Origin: VFMC01 sp040398525
Lineage (GTDB): Bacteria > Actinomycetota > Acidimicrobiia > Acidimicrobiales > Ilumatobacteraceae
DNA length: 64,000 nt
Direction of reading: 5' to 3'
Assembly (NCBI GenBank): GCA_040398525.1
Contig: JBBATY010000009.1
Location: 1-64,000 of the forward strand
Part shown: in pieces, positions 6,787-13,948 of the stretch
How positions within the stretch are numbered: the first letter of the stretch is position 1
Layout: each line of letters opens with the position of its first letter
Notes under the pieces: model-generated
Told to the model about the DNA's origin: nothing
The model's database searches: none
The model's input: only the letters and a program-made list of their open reading frames with translations
Program-made: the position numbers and the translations under genes

Positions 6787-9263
6787 AGGCGGTCATCATG
6801 GCCGGGGGAGAGGGCACCCGTCTGCGGCCGCTCACCTCGAACGCGCCCAAGCCGATGCTCCCCATCGCCAATCGTCCGATGATGGAGCACGTCATCCACC
6901 TGCTGAAGCGCCACGGCTTCGACGAGATCGTCGTGACGGTTGCCTTCCTGGCGAGCCACATCACCACGTACTTCGGCGACGGCAGCGAGCTCGGCGTCTC
7001 TATCCGCTACGCCGACGAGCCGATTCCTCTCGGGACGGCCGGAAGCGTCGGCAACGCACGCGACTTCCTCGACGAGACCTTCCTCGTCATCTCCGGCGAT
7101 GTGCTCACCGACATCGACCTTGGCAAGGTGCTGGCCTTCCACCGCGAGCGGGGCTCGATGGCGACGATCGGCCTCACGGCGGTCGACAACCCACTCGAGT
7201 TCGGGATCGTGATCACTCGAGACGACGGCTCGATCGAGCGCTTCCTCGAGAAGCCGACCTGGGGTCAGGTCTTCAGCGACACCATCAACACGGGCATCTA
7301 CGTGCTCGAACCGGAGATCTTCGACTACATCCCGAGCGGCCGCAGCGTCGACTTCTCCGGCGAGGTCTTCCCGGCCCTGCTCGAGGCAGGCAAGCCGCTC
7401 TTCGGCGCAGTCGTGGAGGGCTACTGGGAAGACGTCGGCACCCTCGAGGCCTACTTGTCGGCCCATAAGGACGTGCTCGACCAGAAAGTGGTGGTCGACA
7501 TCCCGGGTTTCCGGGTGAACGAAGGCGTCTGGCTGGGGGAAGGCGCCGAGGTCTCCCCGGATGCAGAGGTGCAGGCCCCGTGTGTGATCGGACCCGGTTG
7601 CATCGTCGACGCAGGGTGTCGCCTGGGGGAGTACACGGTGCTCGGGTCGAATGTGCGGGTGCTCCGCGACGCAGAGCTCGAGCGCACCGTGGTCCACGAC
7701 AACGTCTACGTCGGACCCGGCTCTCGCATCCGGGGCGCCATCGTTGGGCGGAGCTCCAGCATTCGCAGCAACGTCCGCGTCGACGAGGGTGTCGTGATGG
7801 GCGACGAGGTGTTCGTCGGCTCCAACGCGATCATCACGGGCGACGTCAAGATCTACCCGTTCAAGACGGTGGAGGACGGGGCGGTCGTCAACACCTCGAT
7901 CGTTTGGGAGAGCAAAGGGGCGCGCAGCCTCTTCGGCCGCGACGGGGTCAAGGGCCTGGCGAACGTCGACATCACCCCCGAGCTCGCCACGCGGGTCGCC
8001 ATGGCCTACGGCACGTCGTTGCGCAAGGGCGCGACCATTGTCACGTCGCGCGACTCGAGCCGTGCTGCCCGGATGCTGAAGCGGGCGATGATGGCGGGAC
8101 TGAACGCAGCAGGCATCGACGTGCTCGACCTCGAGGTGGCGAGCGTGCCGGTGACTCGGTTCCTCGCCCGGTCACCGCGTGCATTCGGTGGGCTCACCGT
8201 CCGTCTCGACCACGACGTCGACCGGGTGGTGGTTCGATTCTTCGACACAGCTGGCACCGACATCACCGAAGACGCCCAGCGCAAGATCGAGCGCCTATTC
8301 CAACGCGAGGACGCCCGTCGAGCCCTCGCCGAGGACATCGGCGACATCCAGTTCCCGCATCGAGCGCTCGAGGAGTACACCGTTGCCCTCGAGGCGACGG
8401 TCGAGACCGCTGCCATCCGTGCCTTCGGGTTCAAGCTCGTCGTCGACTACTCCTTCGGTGCTGCCAGCGCAGTCATGCCGACCCTGCTCGGCAAGCTCGG
8501 GGCCGACGTGTTGGCGGTCAACCCCTACGTGTCGACCGCGGGTCGGGTCGGGTTTGATGCGGTCGCCGGCCTCGAGCGAGTCGCTGCGCTCGTCCGCGCC
8601 TCGGGTGCCCACCTCGGCGCGCTGATCGACCCGGACGGCGAGCGTTTGCGGCTCGTCGACGACCAGGGGCGCATCCTCACCGACACCGAGGCCCTGCTGG
8701 CCTTCGTCGAGCTCGTGTCCGACTTCCTCGTGGGCGACACCATCGCGCTCCCGACGAACATCACCCTGCGCGCGTCCGAGATCGCCGGAGCGCATGGCGT
8801 CCAAGTCGTTCCGACGAAGCTGTCGACCGCGGCCCTCATGGTGGCGGCCAGTGATCCGGTAGTCGGTTTCGCCGCCGACGGGGCGGGTGGGTACATCCTG
8901 CCGGGCTTCATGCCGGCCTTCGACGGTGCCGCAGCGCTGCTCAAGATGCTCGACCTCCTTGCTCGTAGCTCGCGGCCCCTCAGCGAGGTGGTCGACACAC
9001 TTCCGCGGGTGCACCTCGTCCACGACACAGTGGTGACGCCGTGGGACCAGAAGGGCATGGTCATGCGCAGCCTGATGGAGATGGCACCACGCGACGTCGA
9101 ACTGGTCGACGGTGTGAAGATCGGGCACGGGAGCGGCTGGGTCCTTGCACTCCCGGATCCCGAAGAGCCCGTGACCCATCTGTGGGCCGAGGCGGCGACC
9201 GATGTCGAGGCCCGTCAACTGGTCCAGGAGTACGCCCGCCGCATTCGCCAACTCGTCCGCTGA
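6783..9263 (+). CDS. Mannose-1-phosphate guanylyltransferase-type protein fused to a degenerate phosphomannomutase domain
   Basis: An 826-residue protein starting at a GTG behind GGAGGAGG. Residues 1-235 are a sugar-1-phosphate nucleotidyltransferase (AGGEGTRLRPLT and the PKPMLPI lysine). Residues about 245-375 form a left-handed beta-helix of hexapeptide repeats. Residues about 400-826 have the fold order of a phosphohexomutase, but its catalytic signatures are altered: the phosphoserine loop TxSHNP is replaced by RLDHDVDR (about residue 475), the metal loop reads DPDGER, and the sugar loop GExSGH reads AADGAGGY. The first half likely makes an NDP-sugar such as GDP-mannose for glycans; the second half is probably not a working mutase. 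Streptomyces has a similar fused gene next to a phosphatidyltransferase, as here. Confidence 0.82.
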   Translation: MKAVIMAGGEGTRLRPLTSNAPKPMLPIANRPMMEHVIHLLKRHGFDEIVVTVAFLASHITTYFGDGSELGVSIRYADEPIPLGTAGSVGNARDFLDETFLVISGDVLTDIDLGKVLAFHRERGSMATIGLTAVDNPLEFGIVITRDDGSIERFLEKPTWGQVFSDTINTGIYVLEPEIFDYIPSGRSVDFSGEVFPALLEAGKPLFGAVVEGYWEDVGTLEAYLSAHKDVLDQKVVVDIPGFRVNEGVWLGEGAEVSPDAEVQAPCVIGPGCIVDAGCRLGEYTVLGSNVRVLRDAELERTVVHDNVYVGPGSRIRGAIVGRSSSIRSNVRVDEGVVMGDEVFVGSNAIITGDVKIYPFKTVEDGAVVNTSIVWESKGARSLFGRDGVKGLANVDITPELATRVAMAYGTSLRKGATIVTSRDSSRAARMLKRAMMAGLNAAGIDVLDLEVASVPVTRFLARSPRAFGGLTVRLDHDVDRVVVRFFDTAGTDITEDAQRKIERLFQREDARRALAEDIGDIQFPHRALEEYTVALEATVETAAIRAFGFKLVVDYSFGAASAVMPTLLGKLGADVLAVNPYVSTAGRVGFDAVAGLERVAALVRASGAHLGALIDPDGERLRLVDDQGRILTDTEALLAFVELVSDFLVGDTIALPTNITLRASEIAGAHGVQVVPTKLSTAALMVAASDPVVGFAADGAGGYILPGFMPAFDGAAALLKMLDLLARSSRPLSEVVDTLPRVHLVHDTVVTPWDQKGMVMRSLMEMAPRDVELVDGVKIGHGSGWVLALPDPEEPVTHLWAEAATDVEARQLVQEYARRIRQLVR

Positions 9264-9291
9264 GGGCTACCGGCCGCTGAACCGGCGCGGC

Positions 9292-9297
9292 TAGCTT
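9292..9297 (+). promoter_or_regulatory. -10 element of gcvH, leaderless type
   Basis: TAGCTT, seven bases before the gcvH ATG at 9305. The GGAAGG just before the ATG is too close to act as a ribosome site, so a leaderless message is the simpler reading. Confidence 0.45.
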
Positions 9298-9304
9298 GGA
9301 AGGA

Positions 9305-9685
9305 ATGGGCGTTCCCGACGATCTCCTCTACTCGAGCGATCACGAGTGGGTTGCGATCACCGGTTCTCGGGCACGGATCGGCCTGACGGACTACGCCCAG
9401 GACGCTCTCGGCGACGTCGTCTACGTGCAGGCGCCTGCCGTCGGCAGCTCGGTGAAGGCCGGGGGCACCCTCGGTGAGGTCGAGAGCACCAAGTCGGTGA
9501 GCGACATCTATGCGCCGCTGTCGGGCACCGTGAGCGCCGCCAACGATGCGCTCGGCACACAGCCCGAACTGCTCAACAGCGACCCCTATGGCGCGGGCTG
9601 GATCTGCGAGATCGAGCTCTCCGACATCGACGAGATCAGCATCCTCCTCGACGCCGGTGGCTACCGGGCCCTGATCGAGGGCTAG
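9305..9685 (+). CDS. gcvH: Glycine cleavage system H protein
   Basis: A 126-residue lipoyl carrier protein. The lipoylated lysine lies in the standard context GEVESTKSVSDIYAP, and HEWV near the N-terminus and GWICEIE near the end are also standard. It shuttles the aminomethyl group between the P, T and L proteins of glycine cleavage. No gcvP, gcvT or lpd stands next to it; instead it heads the FHA-MerR-nuclease-MerR block, the arrangement of Rv1826-Rv1830 in Mycobacterium. The link matters here because the right part of the window makes glycine from betaine. Confidence 0.95.
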   Translation: MGVPDDLLYSSDHEWVAITGSRARIGLTDYAQDALGDVVYVQAPAVGSSVKAGGTLGEVESTKSVSDIYAPLSGTVSAANDALGTQPELLNSDPYGAGWICEIELSDIDEISILLDAGGYRALIEG

Positions 9686-9698
9686 AGTCGCGCCCGCC

Positions 9699-10190
9699 AT
9701 GGGGTACGTGTTCTGCAACCAGTGTGGCCATCGGAACCCAGCCGAGTCGGTCTTTTGTTCGTCCTGCGGGGCGCTGCTCGACCGACCGGTCGATCACACC
9801 ATCGTGTTGTCGAAGATCGATCCGCTCCAGGACGCACCCGGCTCGGCCGACGACGTGGTCGTCGACCTGGGCGCGCTGGCCCCGGAAGTCGCGTCGCTCG
9901 TCGTCCGGAGTGGTTCGCAGGCAGGCTCGACCTTCGCGCTGCGGGCTGCGGTCACCAACCTCGGCCGCCACCCGGACAGCGAGATCATGCTCGACGACAT
10001 CACCGTGTCGCGTCGACATGCGCAGATCGTGCGCACGGGCACTGGCTACAGCATCATCGACGACGGCTCGTTGAACGGCACCTACGTGAACGCCGAACGG
10101 GTCGACCGCGCCGAGCTCCACCAGGGCGACGAGATCCAGATCGGCAAGTTCCGCCTGGTGTTCTTCGCCCTCGGGGAGCCAGCGTCGTGA
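9699..10190 (+). CDS. garA: GarA/OdhI-like FHA protein with an N-terminal zinc ribbon
   Basis: A 163-residue protein. The FHA domain (about residues 70-155) has GRHPDSEI, SRRHAQI and DDGSLNGTYVN, close to mycobacterial GarA and corynebacterial OdhI, which bind and inhibit 2-oxoglutarate dehydrogenase and regulate glutamate metabolism until phosphorylated by PknB/PknG kinases. Unlike them it begins with a double CxxC zinc ribbon (C6, C9, C20, C23) and lacks the ETTS phospho-acceptor motif; a single threonine, T34 in DHTIVL, sits in the equivalent stretch with Leu at +3. A weak -10 (TAGAGT) lies ten bases before the ATG. The stop overlaps the next start (GTGA). Confidence 0.85.
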   Translation: MGYVFCNQCGHRNPAESVFCSSCGALLDRPVDHTIVLSKIDPLQDAPGSADDVVVDLGALAPEVASLVVRSGSQAGSTFALRAAVTNLGRHPDSEIMLDDITVSRRHAQIVRTGTGYSIIDDGSLNGTYVNAERVDRAELHQGDEIQIGKFRLVFFALGEPAS

Positions 10191-11050
10191 GCAGCGGGGT
10201 CAACGAGAGGCCTTATCTCTCGATCGGAGAGGTGCTCGGTCTGCTCCTCGAAGAGTTCCCGGATGTCACCATCTCCAAGATCAGGTTCCTCGAGAGCCAG
10301 GGGCTCATCGAGCCGGAGCGCACGTCCTCGGGTTACCGGAAGTTCTACGACGCCGACATCGAGCGGCTACGGGTGATCCTGCGCGAGCAGCGGGAGAACT
10401 ATCTCCCGCTGCGAGTGATACGCGATCGCCTCGAGACGGGTGAGATCGACGACTCTGGTTCGATGCCGCTGCCACGTGGGCTGCGCAACGTCGTCCCGTT
10501 CGCCGCAGACGACGATCACACCGACGGCATCGAGCGCGACGACCCCACCGGCACGGTGTCGAGGAACGCTGCCTCCGTCGTGACCAATCGGCACCCCGCT
10601 GCTCAGGCGCGAACGCTCGCAGCGGTGCAGACACCGGTTCATCCCGCACCGAGGGCACCCGAGCCCGAGCCGAGGGTCTACGTGCGGCCCGAGTTCTGCA
10701 CGCTGGCTGGTCTCAGCGCGCAGCAGCTCAGCGAGCTCGAGTCGTTCGGACTGATCGCTGGGCAGGGGACCGGGTCCGGCGCCACCTACACCGATGCCGA
10801 TCTGCAGGTGGCACGAATCGCTGCTGGGTTCCTGCGCCAGGGCATCGAGCCGCGCCACCTGCGGGCGTGGCGGCAGGCCGCCGAGCGCGAGGTGGCGCTG
10901 ATCGAGCAGCGGGTCGCACCCTTGCTCCGACAGCGCAACCCGCGAGCCCGCTCCGACGCGGGAACAACGGCGACTGAGATGGCTGCGCTCGGTGCGCAAC
11001 TGCGGGCTGCGCTGGTCGCATCGATGATGCACCAGTTCCTCGATCACTGA
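10187..11050 (+). CDS. ftsR: MerR family regulator, FtsR/Rv1828-like
   Basis: A 287-residue protein with an N-terminal winged helix-turn-helix of MerR type (IGEVLGLL, SKIRFLESQGLI, GYRKFYDADIERL). Its central region (about 85-155) is low in order, and a second MerR-like region (FCTLAGLSAQQL, LESFGLI) follows before a helical C-terminus. This two-part layout and the position directly after a GarA-like gene match Rv1828 and corynebacterial FtsR, which activates cell division genes including ftsZ. The start is a GTG overlapping the FHA gene, so the two are coupled. Confidence 0.82.
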   Translation: MSSGVNERPYLSIGEVLGLLLEEFPDVTISKIRFLESQGLIEPERTSSGYRKFYDADIERLRVILREQRENYLPLRVIRDRLETGEIDDSGSMPLPRGLRNVVPFAADDDHTDGIERDDPTGTVSRNAASVVTNRHPAAQARTLAAVQTPVHPAPRAPEPEPRVYVRPEFCTLAGLSAQQLSELESFGLIAGQGTGSGATYTDADLQVARIAAGFLRQGIEPRHLRAWRQAAEREVALIEQRVAPLLRQRNPRARSDAGTTATEMAALGAQLRAALVASMMHQFLDH

Positions 11051-11085
11051 CCCGGCGTCGCCGACGCGCCGGCGCCAGGAGTCGG

Positions 11086-11091
11086 TACGAT
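11086..11091 (+). promoter_or_regulatory. -10 element of the bifunctional nuclease gene, leaderless type
   Basis: TACGAT six bases before the GTG at 11098, with no ribosome-binding sequence in between. It marks a probable separate leaderless transcript start inside the conserved block. Confidence 0.5.
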
Positions 11092-11097
11092 CGAAGC

Positions 11098-11589
11098 GTG
11101 GTGCCGATGGAGTTGGTCGGGGTGAGGGTCGAGGTGCCGGCGAACACGCCTGTCGTCGTCCTGCGCGAGATGAGCGGCCAGCAGCGGCTGCTCCCGATCG
11201 TGATCGGCTCGCCGGAGGCGTCATCGATCCACGCTGCGCTCGAGGGCATCGAGCCACCACGTCCGCTCACCCACGACCTGATGGTCGATGTGCTGTCCGC
11301 ACTCCAGGCCTCCGTCGTCCAGGTGGTCATCACCGAGATGCGCGACCACATCTTCTATGCCGAGTTGCACGTCCGCGACGCGGCAGGTGCCGAGCACCAC
11401 GTGTCGAGCCGTCCCTCCGATGGCCTCGCCATCGCCGCGCGCACCGGGTGCCCGATCTTCGCGACCGAGGAACTGCTTGCCGAGGCCGGCCAGGTCCCGC
11501 CGGCCGCGGAGGAGGACGACGAGGCGATCATCGACGAGTTCCGCGACTTCCTCGACGATCTCAACCCGGACGATTTCCGCGCCGACTGA
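11098..11589 (+). CDS. Bifunctional nuclease (BFN/DUF151) family protein
   Basis: A 163-residue protein of the BFN family with the typical core: LPIVIGSPEA, RPLTHDLM and SSRPSDGLAIAARTGCPI. Some plant and bacterial members have RNase and DNase activity; others may bind nucleic acids or regulators. It ends in an acidic tail (EEDDEAIIDEFRDFL) common in actinobacterial versions. Position corresponds to Rv1829, between two MerR genes. The GTG at 11098 is chosen from the -10 spacing; GTG 11101 and ATG 11107 are in frame just downstream. Confidence 0.88.
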   Translation: MVPMELVGVRVEVPANTPVVVLREMSGQQRLLPIVIGSPEASSIHAALEGIEPPRPLTHDLMVDVLSALQASVVQVVITEMRDHIFYAELHVRDAAGAEHHVSSRPSDGLAIAARTGCPIFATEELLAEAGQVPPAAEEDDEAIIDEFRDFLDDLNPDDFRAD

Positions 11590-11653
11590 CGCGTGCGTTC
11601 CGCGCGATATCTCGCGCGGAGGGTGGTTGAACCTGCTCACACGTGCCGCTAGG

Positions 11654-11669
11654 GTGACGCTCGGGTCAC
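11654..11669 (+). promoter_or_regulatory. Inverted repeat upstream of the second MerR gene
   Basis: GTGAC and GTCAC flank a six-base spacer, overlapping a -10-like TAGGGT at 11650-11655 and about 90 bases before the MerR start. Dyads at promoters are typical binding sites of MerR dimers, so this could be an autoregulatory site. It is short and could arise by chance. Confidence 0.25.
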
Positions 11670-11759
11670 GTCGACGTAGTTACGTGCGTGTGATCCGTGA
11701 CCGGCGGGCGGCACGACCTGTGCGACCGTGCCCAGAACGAGTTCGACGAGGTGTGCGAC

Positions 11760-12218
11760 ATGGCGGACGAGCAGGGATACAGCGGGACACGTGCAGCCCG
11801 GATCGTGGGCATCACGTATCGGCAGCTCGATTACTGGGCTCGCACAGACCTGGTCCGGCCATCGCTGACCGACGCGAGCGGCAGTGGCTCGCGCCGCTCG
11901 TACTCGTACCGTGACCTGCTCGAGCTGCGGGTGATCAAGAGCTTGCTCGACGCAGGCATCCGGCTCGAAGCAGTCCGGCAGGCGTTCAGCTACCTCCGTG
12001 AGCACGTCGATGTCGACATCGCGGCCGCCCATCTCGTCATCAGCGGGAGTGACGTCGTCCTGTGTGACGGCGACACCTTGATCGACGTCTTGCGGAACGC
12101 CGGGCAGGGTGTCCTCAACGTGTTGCCGATCGGCGGCGTGAAACTCGAGCTCGACCAACAGCTCGTCACCCTCGACGAACGCGACGTGGTGCCGCCAGCA
12201 GCCGCTCTCGCTCGATGA
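11760..12218 (+). CDS. MerR family regulator, Rv1830-like
   Basis: A 152-residue regulator with a single MerR-type helix-turn-helix (RAARIVGITYRQLDYWARTDLV, broken by its turn) followed by RRSYSYRDLLELRVIKSLL and a C-terminal dimer/effector part without the cysteines of metal sensors. By position (fifth gene of the gcvH block) it corresponds to Rv1830, a regulator linked to growth and division in mycobacteria; this is inferred from context. The ATG at 11760 is chosen because GAGGTG lies six bases before it; the frame is open from 11697. Confidence 0.8.
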   Translation: MADEQGYSGTRAARIVGITYRQLDYWARTDLVRPSLTDASGSGSRRSYSYRDLLELRVIKSLLDAGIRLEAVRQAFSYLREHVDVDIAAAHLVISGSDVVLCDGDTLIDVLRNAGQGVLNVLPIGGVKLELDQQLVTLDERDVVPPAAALAR

Positions 12219-12237
12219 GCGCCTAGCTCGCGACGGG

Positions 12238-12262
12238 CAGTGGGGTGCTCTGGACCCCACTG
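12238..12262. terminator. Hairpin between convergent genes
   Basis: CAGTGGGGT and ACCCCACTG form a perfect nine-pair stem around a seven-base loop, between the stop of the second MerR gene and the end of the Lys-rich gene on the other strand. There is no T run on either side, so it would be an atypical bidirectional terminator. Confidence 0.5.
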
Positions 12263-12326
12263 GCGCGACAGTCTGCCCCGCAGCGGTGCCGCGTGAGGCG
12301 CTGACTCGAGGTCGTGAGCACCTCGG

Positions 12327-13007
12327 TCAGGCGCGACGCGACGACCCGGCTGCGCTGGCGGCCTTCTTCGTCGGAGACGCTTTCTTCGCTGGTGCGGCCT
12401 TCTTCGCTGGTGCGGCCTTCTTCGCTGGTGCGGCTTTCTTCGCTGGTACAGCGTTCTTCGCTGGTGCAGCTTTCTTGGCTGGCGCGGCAGCGGACGATGC
12501 CTGTCGTGGGCGGGCCGGTGACCGCTCGGCGGGTGCTGCCGCGGTCCCGCCAACGTCGGCGAAGGTTGCGAGCTGTGTTGCCCGACGGACGAGATCGCCG
12601 GGGCTCGATCCCCGCAGCGCACTGAGGTTCTTCAGACCGAGCAGACCACCTGCGTTCTCTGCGAGTTGGGCAAGAGGTTGCAGACCCTTGGCGAGATCAC
12701 CGAGCAGGTCGACTGCCGAGCCCATCCTGTCGACGATGACATCGCCCGCCTTGATCGTCCGGGTCACCTGCGGCATGAACGCACGTATGGGCGGCTCGAC
12801 ATCGTCGAGGAGGGTGTTGACCCGATCGGCGATGCGGCCCATCTGCTCCATGGTGGAACCGAATTGCTCGACGAGGCGGAGGAAGTCGTCGAGCCCCTTT
12901 TGGAACTGCCCGAACGACTTGGTGATCTGCGACAGGGGGTTGCTCTGGCCGAACAGGCCGAGCAGATCACCCATTCCCGAACCGGCTCCGGACGACGATG
13001 CGCTCAT
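12327..13007 (-). CDS. Unknown helical protein with Lys/Ala/Pro-rich histone-H1-like tail
   Basis: A 226-residue protein I cannot assign to a family. Residues 1-135 are Gly/Ser at the start and then amphipathic helix with many Leu, Gln and Val (SQITKSFGQFQKGL, RIADRVNTLLDDV), suggesting coiled-coil or lipid-contact helices. Residues about 165-220 are tandem KKAAPA repeats, the composition of histone H1-like nucleoid proteins and of the heparin-binding tail of mycobacterial HBHA. It could bind DNA or anionic surfaces. TACGGT lies six bases before the ATG on this strand (13014-13019), so the message is probably leaderless. It stands alone between the MerR and GntR genes. Confidence 0.65.
   Translation of the reverse strand: MSASSSGAGSGMGDLLGLFGQSNPLSQITKSFGQFQKGLDDFLRLVEQFGSTMEQMGRIADRVNTLLDDVEPPIRAFMPQVTRTIKAGDVIVDRMGSAVDLLGDLAKGLQPLAQLAENAGGLLGLKNLSALRGSSPGDLVRRATQLATFADVGGTAAAPAERSPARPRQASSAAAPAKKAAPAKNAVPAKKAAPAKKAAPAKKAAPAKKASPTKKAASAAGSSRRA
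12363..12488 (-). repeat. 18-bp tandem repeat encoding KKAAPA
   Basis: Seven 18-base units in register, the last five or six nearly identical (core TTCTTCGCTGGTGC on the plus strand), inside the end of the Lys/Ala-rich gene. One unit equals six codons, so copy number can change without breaking the frame. Confidence 0.9.
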
Positions 13008-13145
13008 GCGCTCACCGTATCGCTGCCGCCGTGCCCGCCGTGACGATCCCTGGTCGGAAGCGGGTGTCGGCGGTGCCGCAGGTCGGGCTCTCGAGGATGC
13101 CCTGCTCCACCGCCGTCGCCAGTGTGCAGCGCCGGGCCCGGCCGG

Positions 13146-13802
13146 TCAGCGCTCGCCGAGGGGCGATTCGAGCTGACGTCGCACTGCGTCGCGGATCTGC
13201 TCGTCGAAGCTGCGGATGTGGGCCTCGGAGAGTGCTGCCGCACGCTCGGCCTCCGCGTCGGAGAGGGCCTCGAGGATCTCGACGTGCTCGGCGACAGCGT
13301 GGGCCATGTCATCGACGTCGGCGAGGTACATGTGCCATAAGCGATCGCTCTGCGCATAGAGCATGTCGAGGGTGTCGGTGAGGAATCGGTTGTCGGCTGC
13401 CTGCCAGACGATCTCGTGGCATCGCCGGTCGATCGCCATCAGCTCATCGGCCGTGGCTCCGGGACGCGCTTCGGCGAGTGCGGCCGCCATGTGCTCCCAG
13501 TGGTGCGGCTTCGAGCGGGCGCACGCAAGGCGCGCCGCGAAGGGTTCGAGCATCGCTCGGGTCTCGTAGAGCAGGGTCAGTTCGGCGACCTCGATGCCCG
13601 ACACGTACATCCCGCGTCGCGGCATCACGGTCACGAACTGGTCGCGGACCAGCCGCTGGAGCGCCTCACGGATAGGAGTCCGGCTGATGCCCAGGCGTTG
13701 CTGCAACGCATCGTCGTCGATGACATCCCCGGGCGCGAGCTCGAGGCGCACGATCATCCGACGGATCTCGTGGTACGCGCGCTCGCTCAGTGATTCCGAC
13801 AT
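13146..13802 (-). CDS. GntR family regulator (FadR/FCD subfamily)
   Basis: A 218-residue regulator. An N-terminal winged helix (residues 5-70: LSERAYHEIRRMIV, LGISRTPIREALQRL, PRRGMYV) is followed by an FCD effector domain with the usual metal-ligand pattern: Asp/His of DRRCHEI, His of EHVEILE and His of EAHIRSF. FCD domains bind small carboxylates. It is divergent from the dimethylglycine dehydrogenase-etfBA-MFS operon with a palindrome in the shared promoter region, so it most likely represses that operon and itself, with dimethylglycine, sarcosine or betaine as candidate ligands (inference). A 138-base gap separates its end from the Lys-rich gene; I see nothing in it. Confidence 0.9.
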   Translation of the reverse strand: MSESLSERAYHEIRRMIVRLELAPGDVIDDDALQQRLGISRTPIREALQRLVRDQFVTVMPRRGMYVSGIEVAELTLLYETRAMLEPFAARLACARSKPHHWEHMAAALAEARPGATADELMAIDRRCHEIVWQAADNRFLTDTLDMLYAQSDRLWHMYLADVDDMAHAVAEHVEILEALSDAEAERAAALSEAHIRSFDEQIRDAVRRQLESPLGER

Positions 13803-13884
13803 CGCTTCACCTTCGCTGCACCTCGGCTGGGCCTCGGCTGCATCTGTTCGGTCGGCCCGCCCACTTCCGAGCGGTATCCGACTG

Positions 13885-13905
13885 TGATATGGTCAAGATA
13901 TATCA
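13885..13905. promoter_or_regulatory. Candidate GntR operator
   Basis: Perfect inverted repeat TGATAT, nine bases, ATATCA, an AT-rich island in GC-rich DNA between the divergent GntR and dimethylglycine dehydrogenase genes. The AT-rich core could also contain the -10 of the flavoprotein operon, so binding there would block transcription. Confidence 0.5.
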
Positions 13906-13948
13906 GTGACCGAGCTCCGACAACCGGAGCGTTCGTGCAGGAGCAACC

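Noticed and set aside
12363..12488. Repeat array as CRISPR or regulatory iterons
   Set aside because: The 18-bp units are contiguous without spacers, in frame, and encode a KKAAPA tail.
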